A DNA stretch of 42,966 nucleotides from [Phormidium] sp. LEGE 05292. Its GTDB lineage: Bacteria; Cyanobacteriota; Cyanobacteriia; Cyanobacteriales; Aerosakkonemataceae. Shown one piece after another: positions 7,961-17,400 of this stretch. Position numbers and translations under genes: made by a program. How positions within the stretch are numbered: position 1 is the first letter of the stretch; the number at the start of each line of letters is the position of its first letter. The notes under the pieces were generated by a model. That model was given only the letters and a program-made list of their open reading frames with translations. It ran no database searches and had not been told where the DNA came from. Location of the stretch: NCBI RefSeq assembly GCF_015207735.1, contig NZ_JADEWG010000049.1, positions 1-42,966 of the forward strand, in the 5' to 3' direction.

Positions 7961-8443
7961 ATGGCTATTCTTAGATGGAGTCCTTTCATTGAAGTAGAAA
8001 CTCTCCACCGTCAATTAGATAAAATGTTTGACGACATTGCTGAAATTACTCCTACAAAAAACACCTTATGGAAGCCAGCAGTTGAATTGCAAGATAACGG
8101 CAATAACTTAACATTAAAAGCTGAAATCCCAGGAGTAGAAGCGAAAGATTTAGACATCAGCGTTTTGCGCGATGCAGTTGTTATTCGTGGTGAACATAAC
8201 TACGAAAACAAAACTGAAAAAGAAGGTTTCTTCCGTTCTGAATTCCGCTATGGCAGATTTGAAAGAGTAGTTGATTTGCCTGTAGCGGTGCAAAATGACA
8301 AAGTTGAAGCTAATTTCAACAACGGTATTCTCACCCTGACTTTGCCAAAGGTAGAAGAAGCAAAAAACCGTGTGTTTAAAGTGAATTTAGCTGGTAACGA
8401 AGACACAAACAACACGGAAACAAATAATACTGAAACCAAGTAA
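7961..8443 (+). CDS. hspA: Small heat-shock protein HspA (Hsp20 family)
   Basis: A 160-residue cytoplasmic chaperone that binds unfolding proteins under heat or oxidative stress and, in cyanobacteria, also protects membranes and thylakoid complexes. The N-terminal MAILRWSPFIEVETLHRQLD is typical of cyanobacterial HspA. The alpha-crystallin domain spans about residues 38-140, with AEIPGVEAKDLDISV, FRSEFRYGRFERVVDLP and the hallmark NGILTLTLPK near 119-128. The C-terminus is an Asn/Thr/Glu-rich tail (NNTETNNTETK), where related proteins have an I/V-x-I/V anchor. A strong ribosome-binding site (AAGGAGACG) precedes the ATG. Its long upstream region suggests separate regulation, but no CIRCE element is visible. 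Confidence 0.92.
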   Translation: MAILRWSPFIEVETLHRQLDKMFDDIAEITPTKNTLWKPAVELQDNGNNLTLKAEIPGVEAKDLDISVLRDAVVIRGEHNYENKTEKEGFFRSEFRYGRFERVVDLPVAVQNDKVEANFNNGILTLTLPKVEEAKNRVFKVNLAGNEDTNNTETNNTETK

Positions 8444-8449
8444 TAACGC

Positions 8450-8530
8450 AAGTTGCTAATTATTAATTCTTTCCTATTCCCCCCTTGAGTAAGGGGGGCT
8501 AAGAAAGAGCAGACTTGTAACTAGCAACTT
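8450..8530. repeat. TIR element, copy A
   Basis: An 81-bp element with near-identical inverted ends, AAGTTGCTAATTA and TAACTAGCAACTT (12 of 13 pair). It begins seven bases after the hspA stop. Inside is a perfect 8-bp hairpin, CCCCCCTT-GAGT-AAGGGGGG (8479-8498), which may also help end hspA transcription. Two relatives occur at 32843-32969 and 39328-39436. Confidence 0.7.
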
Positions 8531-8576
8531 AAATTAATAGTTTGTTTCTGTTTGGCACATCATTAGCTGAATAACT

Positions 8577-8630
8577 AATAAATATTACCTCTGTAATCTT
8601 CTTCCTAGAATTACAGAGGTGATATTTATT
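8577..8630. repeat. 54-bp long-armed palindrome
   Basis: The arms at 8577-8597 and 8610-8630 pair at 20 of 21 positions; the core is ACCTCTGTAAT ... ATTACAGAGGT around a 12-base loop. No T-run follows on either side, so it is more like a small palindromic repeat than a terminator. Confidence 0.75.
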
Positions 8631-9087
8631 ATGCAAAATGAACTGATGAATTAGAACATAAGAGAAATTTAGGTTATACTGTTCACCGTGATAGATCGAT
8701 CTTTTTTTACTCAATAGTACGGGCATTTGCGTAGCCTCCCCTTCAATTAAAAAGAATATTTTTGCCCGTGCAGAGTATACATTCACACTTGGAGAATGGA
8801 GGATGGGACAATCATGTTAATGGTGCATCAACTAGATGGAAAAATCAGCCTAATTTTTCCATCGGACTGCAAATTTGAACTTTTTACCATAAATTTGTTT
8901 GTAAATTTATTTAATTAATGTAAATTTAAATAAATTAAATATAATTTGGTGAATACATAAGAAAAATAAAGTAAAATTAGATACAAAGTTATATAGTAAA
9001 AGTTTTTTCAGTATGCAATATAAGAGAAAATACTTAAATAGAGATAAGAGTATGATGATAGCTTATCGGAGTAATTAAATTAAGAGC

Positions 9088-11820
9088 ATGGCTCAACAAG
9101 AAAGCGAAAGAACATCTCAGTTACAAGAAGAAACAGAGGCTGCTTCACTCAGTGCAGAGGAGAGCTTACTGAATCGAATTGCGACTAAAATTCGTCGTTC
9201 CTTAGAGTTACCGGAAATTTTAGCGACGACAGCAGAGGAAATCCGCGCTTTTTTAAGTACAGATAGAGTAAAAATTTATTCATTTCATGCTGATGGTAGT
9301 GGAGAAGTAATTGCAGAGTCTATCTATCATCATCGTTTACCTTCCTTGTTAGGTCTACATTTTCCCGCTGATGATATTCCTTACCATGCACGTCAGATGT
9401 TTTTAAAAGCCCGTCAAAGGGTAATTGTAGATGTAGCTGCTGGACGAAAAATTCTCAGTCAATTAGATTGTCCGAATACAGGAGAAAGCTTAATTTCAGA
9501 AGATATTAGTTACTGTCCAGTAGATGAGTGTCATATAGAATATCTATCTACAATGGGGGTGGGTTCTTCGTTAACTGTGCCAATTTTGCACCAAAATCAA
9601 CTCTGGGGTTTGTTAGTTTCTCACCATGCAAAACCGCGCCGCTATTCAGAGAGAGAGTTAAAAATTATTCAATTGTTAGTCGATCAATTATCGATCGCGA
9701 TCGCTCAATCTAATCTACTTTTTCGCGCTAGAAATCAAGCAGATCACGAAGCAACAATCAATAAAATAAGCCAAATTTTACACTCACCAATCAACAATTT
9801 AAAAATTCGCCAAACCGTCCTCGATCAAGCAGTTAAAGTCCTAGATGGTTCTGGTGGCAGATTATATATTACGCCCGATGGCATAGGGGAATCTGCACAA
9901 GTTTTTGTCTGTGGTGAACAAGCAAATATAGCAGAATTGGAAGAAAGTTCGTTTTGGCAAAAAATTATTGGCCTAGACAAAAATAAGCAGGCTGAATATC
10001 TTAATCCTGCTATTTTATCGCAATCATGGGGACTCATGAAACCACCGATCGCAACTAATATTTTCCCCAAAAATTCAAGTAAATCTCAAGCGTTAATAAA
10101 TCAAGACCATCCAGATAATAAGCATCCTGTTTCGCAGATTTATATTATTACCGATATCTACCAAGAACCTCAATTTAAAGAATTAATACCTGCTTTTAAA
10201 TCCACTGGGATTCGCTCTTTGTTAATTGTACCGCTGCAATATCATCAACAATGTGTTGGGTGTCTCACAATCTTTAGAAATGAAATAGAGACAGCAACAT
10301 TATGGGCAGGAAGACTCAGAAAAGACAAAAGAAATTCTCGCCCTCGTAAATCTTTTCAAGCTTGGCGAGACATCAGAAAAGGACAAACTAAAGAGTGGAA
10401 CCAAGATGAAATTAAGTTAGCGCAAGCTTTAGGATTACATCTTTATATGGCTGTAATGCAAAAGCGCGTGCAAGATACAATTAAACATCAAGCTTCCCAT
10501 GATTTACTGACTGGTTTACCTAATAGATTACTATTTAACGATCGCCTTTCCCTAGAATTAGCTCACCTGCAACAAGGTAGCAAAATGCTGGCGGTAGTGT
10601 TTCTCGATTTAGACTTCTTTAAAAACATTAATGATACTCTCGGTCACGCTACAGGCGATCAATTATTACAACAAGTTGCCCAAAGATTGCAAGCTTGTTT
10701 ACGCGATGGAGACCTAGTAGCGCGTTGGGGTGGAGATGAATTTACTATCTTGTTACCTGGGCTTCAGAGTGCAGAAAATGCTGTTCATATTGTAGAGCGA
10801 ATTCTGCACGTAATTAGTGCTCCTTTTAATTTCAACGGTCAAGAGTTTTACGTCAAAGCTAGTATTGGAATTTCCTTTGCTCCTTATGATGGAGAAGATG
10901 CAGAAACACTGCTAAAGAATGCCGATGCTGCGATGTATAAAGCCAAGCAAAAAGGGCGGAATAACTATCAAGTATATACTCCGGCGATCGGAGATAAAGC
11001 CTTAGAACGTATGGTGTTGGAAAATAATTTATATAAAGCCTTACAAAGAGAAGAATTTTTATTATACTACCAACCCCAATTAGATATATTTACAGGTAAA
11101 ATTGTGGGGATGGAAGCATTAATTCGTTGGCAATCTGTAGAGAAAGGATTAATTCGCCCCGATCACTTTATTCCAGTTGCGGAAGAAACTGGATTAATCT
11201 TTCAAATTGGTGAATGGGTGTTAAAAACTGCCTGTCAACAAAACAAACTTTGGCAACAAGCTGGTTTACCACCAATCCGCATTGCAGTAAATCTATCTGC
11301 TAAACAATTTCAGCAACAAGATTTAGTCAAAACTATTGCTAAAGTATTAAATGAAACAGGTTTAGACCCAGACTATTTAGAAATAGAAATTACAGAGAGT
11401 ATTGCCATCCAAGATGTAGACTTTACAATTGCAGTATTGCATTCTTTAAGAAGTATGGGCATTCATGTTTCTATGGATGATTTTGGAATAGGTTACTCTT
11501 CTCTGTGGTCGTTAAAAAGATTTCCTTTAGATAAACTGAAAATCGATCGTTCATTCATTAATGATTTTATAAGTCATCCCAAAGATGCGGCAATTATTAC
11601 TGCTATCATTGATTTAGGACACGCACTAAACTTAAAATTAATTGCCGAAGGAGTAGAAACAGCAGAACAGTTAAAATTTTTGCGATCGATAAATTGTGAT
11701 GGTATTCAAGGTTACTTGTTTAGTCCGCCTGTCACCGCTAAAGCAGCTACAGAACTTCTCAATAATCAAACTCAAACCTTACTAAAGCCAGATAATTTAA
11801 ACCCCGATAGTTTGGCATAA
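9088..11820 (+). CDS. GAF-GAF-GGDEF-EAL c-di-GMP enzyme, likely photoreceptor
   Basis: A 910-residue soluble signalling protein. GAF1 (about 35-210) has FPADDIP (92-98) and DECHIEYLSTMGV (146-158); Cys148-His149 corresponds to the bilin-attaching Cys-His of phytochrome and cyanobacteriochrome GAF domains, and LWGLLVSHH (172-180) also fits. GAF2 (about 225-450) is less typical and carries a polar insert. The diguanylate cyclase domain has intact GGDEF (548-552) with an inhibitory I-site RDGD (539-542) five residues upstream. The phosphodiesterase domain has EAL (676-678), NLSAKQF, DDFGIGYSS (797-805), KLKID and EGVET, so both catalytic domains look complete. It probably tunes c-di-GMP in response to light, affecting motility or aggregation. 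Light sensing is inferred from the Cys-His site. The gene era follows 42 bases downstream. Confidence 0.9.
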   Translation: MAQQESERTSQLQEETEAASLSAEESLLNRIATKIRRSLELPEILATTAEEIRAFLSTDRVKIYSFHADGSGEVIAESIYHHRLPSLLGLHFPADDIPYHARQMFLKARQRVIVDVAAGRKILSQLDCPNTGESLISEDISYCPVDECHIEYLSTMGVGSSLTVPILHQNQLWGLLVSHHAKPRRYSERELKIIQLLVDQLSIAIAQSNLLFRARNQADHEATINKISQILHSPINNLKIRQTVLDQAVKVLDGSGGRLYITPDGIGESAQVFVCGEQANIAELEESSFWQKIIGLDKNKQAEYLNPAILSQSWGLMKPPIATNIFPKNSSKSQALINQDHPDNKHPVSQIYIITDIYQEPQFKELIPAFKSTGIRSLLIVPLQYHQQCVGCLTIFRNEIETATLWAGRLRKDKRNSRPRKSFQAWRDIRKGQTKEWNQDEIKLAQALGLHLYMAVMQKRVQDTIKHQASHDLLTGLPNRLLFNDRLSLELAHLQQGSKMLAVVFLDLDFFKNINDTLGHATGDQLLQQVAQRLQACLRDGDLVARWGGDEFTILLPGLQSAENAVHIVERILHVISAPFNFNGQEFYVKASIGISFAPYDGEDAETLLKNADAAMYKAKQKGRNNYQVYTPAIGDKALERMVLENNLYKALQREEFLLYYQPQLDIFTGKIVGMEALIRWQSVEKGLIRPDHFIPVAEETGLIFQIGEWVLKTACQQNKLWQQAGLPPIRIAVNLSAKQFQQQDLVKTIAKVLNETGLDPDYLEIEITESIAIQDVDFTIAVLHSLRSMGIHVSMDDFGIGYSSLWSLKRFPLDKLKIDRSFINDFISHPKDAAIITAIIDLGHALNLKLIAEGVETAEQLKFLRSINCDGIQGYLFSPPVTAKAATELLNNQTQTLLKPDNLNPDSLA

Positions 11821-11862
11821 GCATAATACAGAACAAACGCACTTATCAAGGTTGACGATCAA

Positions 11863-12816
11863 ATGAACGACCAAGAAGAAAATTTCCAGCAATCAGAAAT
11901 ATTTACTATCCCTGTGGCATCACCAGGGTTTAAATCAGGTTTTATCGGCATTATTGGTCGTCCTAATGTGGGAAAATCTACCTTAATGAATCTGTTAGTA
12001 GGACAAAAAATTGCCATTACTTCCCCAGTAGCGCAAACTACTCGCAATCGTCTGCGAGGAATTTTAACTACAGAAAAAGCCCAAATAATTTTTGTTGATA
12101 CTCCTGGTATTCATAAACCCCATCACCGTTTAGGTGAAGTACTAGTAAAAAATGCCCAAGTAGCCATTCAATCAGTCGATTTATTGCTGTTTTTGGTAGA
12201 TGCTTCCCAAGAGGCGGGAGGAGGCGATCGCTTTATTGTCGAACTCTTAGAAAAAACCAAAACTCCCATAATTTTAGGATTGAACAAATCAGACCAGCAA
12301 CCCAAAAATTATCAAGCTATAGATGATAGTTACATTCAAATAGCTACAAATTATAATTGGCCTTTTGCTAAATTTTCCGCCCTGACAAGTGAAGGAATAG
12401 AAACTCTCCAAGACTTATTAATTAGCAAATTAGAACCCGGCCCCTATTATTATCCCCCAGATTTAGTTACCGATCAACCAGAACGTTTTATTATGGGCGA
12501 ATTAATCCGCGAACAAATTTTGCTGTTAACTCGTGAAGAAGTTCCCCACTCAGTAGCGGTGACAATTGAGCAAGTAGAAGAAGCCGCAACAATTACTCGC
12601 GTTTGGGCAACAATCCATGTTGAACGTGATTCTCAAAAAGGGATTTTAATCGGTAAAGGTGGCGGAATGCTTAAAGCAATTGGTAGTGCCGCTAGGGAAC
12701 AAATGCAAAAGTTAATTGCTGGGAAAATTTATTTAGAATTATTTGTGAAAGTGCAACCAAAATGGCGACAATCTCGCCTACGTTTGGCTGAATTTGGTTA
12801 CAAAGTTGAAGAATAA
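11863..12816 (+). CDS. era: GTPase Era (ribosome biogenesis)
   Basis: A 317-residue essential GTPase that binds the 3' end of 16S rRNA and helps mature the 30S subunit. The GTPase domain has G1 GRPNVGKS (32-39), switch-region threonines (TTRNR, 59-63), G3 DTPG (79-82) and G4 NKSD (141-144). The C-terminal KH domain carries GKGGGMLKAIG near residues 265-275. Length is slightly above the usual 300 because of a 20-residue N-terminal extension. It may share a transcript with the c-di-GMP enzyme 42 bases upstream, though the products have no obvious link. Confidence 0.96.
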   Translation: MNDQEENFQQSEIFTIPVASPGFKSGFIGIIGRPNVGKSTLMNLLVGQKIAITSPVAQTTRNRLRGILTTEKAQIIFVDTPGIHKPHHRLGEVLVKNAQVAIQSVDLLLFLVDASQEAGGGDRFIVELLEKTKTPIILGLNKSDQQPKNYQAIDDSYIQIATNYNWPFAKFSALTSEGIETLQDLLISKLEPGPYYYPPDLVTDQPERFIMGELIREQILLLTREEVPHSVAVTIEQVEEAATITRVWATIHVERDSQKGILIGKGGGMLKAIGSAAREQMQKLIAGKIYLELFVKVQPKWRQSRLRLAEFGYKVEE

Positions 12817-12820
12817 AAGA

Positions 12821-12883
12821 GTAGGGACACGGCATCTATAATGTTTACTGAGATACAAAATATTAATGATGCGGTGTTCCTAC
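12821..12883. repeat. Imperfect inverted repeat after era
   Basis: The arms GTAGGGACACGGCATC (12821-12836) and GATGCGGTGTTCCTAC (12868-12883) pair at 14 of 16 positions around an AT-rich 31-base centre. GTAGGGACACGGCAT-type palindromes are common in cyanobacterial intergenic DNA. It begins five bases after the era stop and may act as a weak 3' end signal, but lacks a T-run. Confidence 0.65.
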
Positions 12884-12996
12884 TACCTGATAGGCAGATG
12901 AAGAATTTCGCGGAATTAGTTACTTTTGGCGAAAAATTAGTAAAATCGTAAGGTCAAGTGCAAAGTTTTCCTTAAGTGTGTAAGTTCTGATAAATT

Positions 12997-13587
12997 ATGG
13001 CTCAATCTTCTAAAGTTCAGATATTTGGAGAATTCCTAGAAGAAATCCCTGTTAGTAATGACTATCTCACCTTGAATTTTTCTCCTACCTCGGCGGCGCG
13101 AAAGCGTCACTGGGAACACAATGGTATTTCGGCAGACTTTTTGGGCGACTATTTCGCTGCTTTTTTTCCTGGTGATGCGATTTCTGAAAACAAAATTAAT
13201 CGGAAAAATACAATTAAAAGTATAGTCAGTTATATTGCTAATGAGCTTTTGGAGAATGCGGTTAAATACAGCGATCGCTCTGCCAATTTACCGATTACTA
13301 TTACCCTATATTTGTATGAACAAGAATTGATTTTTATAGTTAGTAATTACGCCCAGGAAATAACTGTGGAAAAATATCAAAAATTTATCCACGAACTGTT
13401 AGATTCCGATCCCGATGAACTCTATACCCGCCAACTAGAAAAAACTGCATTGGGAACTGGAGAATCTAACATTGGTTTATTAACTATGATTAATGATTAC
13501 TCGGCGCGATTAGGTTGGAAGTTTGACTACTTACAGCAAGATTTAAGAATAGTTCATGTAAATGTCATAGCACGTTTTGATATTTAA
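12997..13587 (+). CDS. HATPase-type partner-switch regulator
   Basis: This 196-residue protein looks like a histidine-kinase-like ATPase without a phospho-accepting His domain, as in anti-sigma kinases and SiaB-type kinases. The N-box is ANELLENAVKYS (81-92) and the glycine-rich box is GTGESNIGLLTMIND (about 153-167). It resembles the cyanobacterial slr1658-type regulators as I recall them. The next gene encodes a STAS-like protein, so the pair probably forms a switch in which this protein phosphorylates or binds the STAS partner. No sigma factor or PP2C phosphatase lies nearby; these would have to be elsewhere. The gap of about 90 bases to the next gene allows co-transcription. Confidence 0.75.
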   Translation: MAQSSKVQIFGEFLEEIPVSNDYLTLNFSPTSAARKRHWEHNGISADFLGDYFAAFFPGDAISENKINRKNTIKSIVSYIANELLENAVKYSDRSANLPITITLYLYEQELIFIVSNYAQEITVEKYQKFIHELLDSDPDELYTRQLEKTALGTGESNIGLLTMINDYSARLGWKFDYLQQDLRIVHVNVIARFDI

Positions 13588-13679
13588 ACTAATTCTTTAA
13601 TATATAATTTTTAATAACGAAAATATAAAGGCTATAAAAATAGCAAATAAATACTATTACTTTGGTGAGGTGTAGACAA

Positions 13680-14024
13680 TTGCTGGAAATAAAAACAGAT
13701 GACTACCAAATATGGCATAATCCAGAAACATCAACTGTGTTTTTTCGAGGCTTCCTGCGATTGGCTGGAATGGAGGAATATAGACCAGTAATGGAATTGT
13801 TGATGAATGTGATTGAAGAAACTCCTAATTTTACAATTAATTTGCGAGAATTGGAATTTCTTAATAGTTCAGGAATTAGTATGCTTTCTATGTTTGTGAT
13901 CAAGGTACGAGAAAAAGGTAATGTAAATCTAGTTTTACGAGGGTCAGATAAAATTCTTTGGCAGACCAAATCTTTAAAGAATTTACAACGCTTGATGCCA
14001 GGAATTAAACTAGAATTTAGTTAA
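13680..14024 (+). CDS. STAS-like anti-sigma-antagonist protein
   Basis: A 114-residue protein resembling the slr1659-type STAS regulators. The central INLRELEFLNSSGISML (about 53-69) is the typical phosphorylation loop, with Ser63 or Ser64 as the likely target. I chose the TTG at 13680 because GGTGAGG lies nine bases upstream and family members begin soon before the TDDY motif; frames from 13662 or 13665 would add five or six residues and would place that site inside the gene. It forms a pair with the HATPase gene upstream. It is the last gene before the CRISPR leader. Confidence 0.7.
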   Translation: MLEIKTDDYQIWHNPETSTVFFRGFLRLAGMEEYRPVMELLMNVIEETPNFTINLRELEFLNSSGISMLSMFVIKVREKGNVNLVLRGSDKILWQTKSLKNLQRLMPGIKLEFS

Positions 14025-14227
14025 TGCTCGCATGGGAGATAAAAGAGCAGTAGTCAACCTCTCTTACTTGTGGTGGAAAACAGGAGTGGAAGGGGACTGG
14101 GGACTGGGGACTGGGATTTAGAGAGGGAGTAAGGAATTCATTAATTAATCAGCTTTACCGATCGCTATTATGTAAGAGAGAGTCAAAAACTCGACTGAGA
14201 AATTTCCCGATCGAGAAAAGGGACTGA

Positions 14228-14407
14228 TTGAAGCTTTGGCGCGGATTGGTAGGTGTTTTTTTTCTTGGTTCATTTTTGGCGGCTGAAGTCTTTACTGGGC
14301 AAGTGTTTGAGTTTTGTTGTGGTGGCGATCGGTTCCGCGCAAAGTCTGAAATGCTTTCTATGCTTGGATTTGTGGCTTTTGGCTTGTTTCTCTGCTTGAC
14401 AAGGTAG
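14228..14407 (+). CDS. Possible 59-residue membrane protein in CRISPR leader
   Basis: An open frame from TTG (14228) to TAG encodes 59 residues. There are two hydrophobic stretches, GLVGVFFLGSFLAAEVF near the start and MLSMLGFVAFGLFLCL near the end, joined by a polar Cys-rich loop FCCGGDRFRAKSE. An AAAAGGGA ribosome-binding site lies about six bases before the TTG. I do not recognise it. Against it: the start codon is rare, the region is T-rich so hydrophobic frames arise easily, and the candidate leader promoter overlaps its last codons. In favour: good ribosome-binding spacing and a two-helix hairpin layout. Confidence 0.3.
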   Translation: MKLWRGLVGVFFLGSFLAAEVFTGQVFEFCCGGDRFRAKSEMLSMLGFVAFGLFLCLTR

Positions 14408-14425
14408 TGGCTAAAACCGTATTTT
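14396..14425 (+). promoter_or_regulatory. Candidate CRISPR leader promoter
   Basis: TTGACA (14396-14401), 18 bases, then TATTTT (14420-14425). The predicted start would be about 55-60 bases before the first repeat, giving a left-to-right precursor crRNA. The -35 box is perfect and the -10 box is a 4/6 match. Confidence 0.55.
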
Positions 14426-14488
14426 AATTATTGACTCGCGCAATTGCACCTCGAAAAGTAAATATATTAAGGTTTCTAGGGTCTTGCT

Positions 14489-17400
14489 ATCGGAATTTCT
14501 ACTAATCCCTTTCAGGGATTGAAACCTCTGCCTACACCCTTAGAGCAGTGGAACTTACGATCGGAATTTCTACTAATCCCTTTCAGGGATTGAAACAAGT
14601 GCAGCCGGAGCGATAACCGCCTTTGATAGTATCGGAATTTCTACTAATCCCTTTCAGGGATTGAAACACCATCATTGAGCAGGTAGTGATTGGTGTAAAC
14701 GTATCGGAATTTCTACTAATCCCTTTCAGGGATTGAAACCAGCAGTGATTATGATATCTTGCGGCGAATCAAATATAATCGGAATTTCTACTAATCCCTT
14801 TCAGGGATTGAAACCTTAAAATCCTACATTCTTTTTTGCAATAATATCATCGGAATTTCTACTAATCCCTTTCAGGGATTGAAACAGGATTTTTATTGGC
14901 GAAATATCGATACAGTGCTTCCTCTAATCGGAATTTCTACTAATCCCTTTCAGGGATTGAAACAAGATTTATGGGTTTACCTCCTAATTTTTCAGAATGG
15001 ATCGGAATTTCTACTAATCCCTTTCAGGGATTGAAACACGACTTGCCAGTGGACGACCAAGGTAAGGCTAGCGCATCGGAATTTCTACTAATCCCTTTCA
15101 GGGATTGAAACTTGGGGTAGCTGCCCTTTTTAGCGTCTACCAACTATACATCGGAATTTCTACTAATCCCTTTCAGGGATTGAAACATGAATGTATGCCT
15201 CGTGTTGTACTGACATCTAATCGGAATTTCTACTAATCCCTTTCAGGGATTGAAACAGCCACAAAATATTTGTAATATGACTTACATTCCCAAACATCGG
15301 AATTTCTACTAATCCCTTTCAGGGATTGAAACTAAAGACCAAAGTAAACATCAATCACTTACTTTGGTCTTAATCGGAATTTCTACTAATCCCTTTCAGG
15401 GATTGAAACAATTCCTTCTAAATCTGAAATGGCATTAATAGATAATCGGAATTTCTACTAATCCCTTTCAGGGATTGAAACGTATTCCTCCGGCGCTGCC
15501 CTAAATGTAGTTACGATCGGAATTTCTACTAATCCCTTTCAGGGATTGAAACTTTTTACCAAACAACAATTCCCAAGAAGACCCATATCGGAATTTCTAC
15601 TAATCCCTTTCAGGGATTGAAACCCGGCTCCTGGGCTTCGCTGGCCTTTGCTTTGGGTCTGGGATCGGAATTTCTACTAATCCCTTTCAGGGATTGAAAC
15701 TATTTTTAGAAATATGACTGAGATACCACCGCAATATAAGGATCGGAATTTCTACTAATCCCTTTCAGGGATTGAAACCATATAAACAGTTTGCGAATTG
15801 AACCTTGGTGGATAGGAATCGGAATTTCTACTAATCCCTTTCAGGGATTGAAACTGTGCGATCGCTTTTAAGGCGGCAATCTTTGCTTTTGGATCGGAAT
15901 TTCTACTAATCCCTTTCAGGGATTGAAACGGCAGTATCGGAGTAAAAGATGTTGGGGCAACAGATCGGAATTTCTACTAATCCCTTTCAGGGATTGAAAC
16001 ACCGGACGACCGTCGCGGCTGTGACCAACATCGGTGGTATTATCGGAATTTCTACTAATCCCTTTCAGGGATTGAAACATTGGCTATACTTCCCATTATT
16101 TAGCCGATATGTTCACTAAAATCGGAATTTCTACTAATCCCTTTCAGGGATTGAAACGTAGTAGCCGAAACGAGGGAAGCTTGTGGAAGACGATCGGAAT
16201 TTCTACTAATCCCTTTCAGGGATTGAAACTGAGAACCCGTGCGATTATCCTGGCGCAAGTTTATCATCGGAATTTCTACTAATCCCTTTCAGGGATTGAA
16301 ACTGAAGAATTTCCGAATCGACAAGATCTCTAATCTTTATCGGAATTTCTACTAATCCCTTTCAGGGATTGAAACATCGAAATATACACAGTAACAACAA
16401 AAGAAACGATTTCATCGGAATTTCTACTAATCCCTTTCAGGGATTGAAACAGAGAGCGAAAGACTTGCTACTTTCCCCTGACGATCGGAATTTCTACTAA
16501 TCCCTTTCAGGGATTGAAACTTTTAAAGCTTCATTCAATTTTTCTTCATTGTCCAATCGGAATTTCTACTAATCCCTTTCAGGGATTGAAACCAAATCAA
16601 TGTCATTGAAGTATTCTCTTACTCTTATCGGAATTTCTACTAATCCCTTTCAGGGATTGAAACAAAAATTCATATTTGCGATACAAAGTATTGAGAATCG
16701 GAATTTCTACTAATCCCTTTCAGGGATTGAAACTCAAATCAGATAAAGAAAATCTACTTGAACCAGAATCAAATCGGAATTTCTACTAATCCCTTTCAGG
16801 GATTGAAACAGATTCAAACCAGATAATCAAACAGCGATGTCTTAGCATCGGAATTTCTACTAATCCCTTTCAGGGATTGAAACGTAGTCGCATCCATTCC
16901 CAAGGAAATGGGATGATTCATCGGAATTTCTACTAATCCCTTTCAGGGATTGAAACCAGACGCTCAACCACCCGAAACTAAGATTGATGCCAAATCGGAA
17001 TTTCTACTAATCCCTTTCAGGGATTGAAACAATTACCACAGGGGGACGGGGCGGGGGGAGGTAAAGCATCGGAATTTCTACTAATCCCTTTCAGGGATTG
17101 AAACCTGGTGTTATTTGGGTTTTCGAGTCTGAGTCTAATATCGGAATTTCTACTAATCCCTTTCAGGGATTGAAACCTAATAGCATCCGGGCCCCCATAA
17201 TCAGGGCTAGCATCGGAATTTCTACTAATCCCTTTCAGGGATTGAAACTGCTATGCTGCGGATGCTCCAACGGGTAGGCCGATCGGTTATCGGAATTTCT
17301 ACTAATCCCTTTCAGGGATTGAAACATTCCACACCGGGATTGAAGAGGCTTGGGCACCGCTACTCGTATCGGAATTTCTACTAATCCCTTTCAGGGATTG

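Larger units (their letters stand above)
8444..9087. other. 644-base gap rich in inverted repeats
   Basis: This gap holds a terminal-inverted-repeat element right after hspA (8450-8530), a 21-bp-arm palindrome (8577-8630), and an 11-bp hairpin GATGGAAAAAT/ATTTTTCCATC (8835-8863). The last 200 bases are very AT-rich and should contain the promoter of the GGDEF-EAL gene. I see no convincing gene. Confidence 0.5.
14025..14488 (+). other. CRISPR leader region
   Basis: A 464-base stretch between the STAS gene and the first CRISPR repeat. It begins with a tandem GGGGACT repeat (three units, about 14095-14116), then carries a possible 59-residue ORF and a candidate promoter (14396-14425). The 60 bases just before repeat 1 are AT-rich, as leaders usually are. 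The crRNA-tag end of the repeats and the decay of the opposite array end both place the leader here. Confidence 0.7.

Noticed and set aside
8529-8786. 85-residue minus-strand frame downstream of hspA
   Set aside because: It overlaps a long palindrome, lacks a ribosome-binding site and has no domain-like features.
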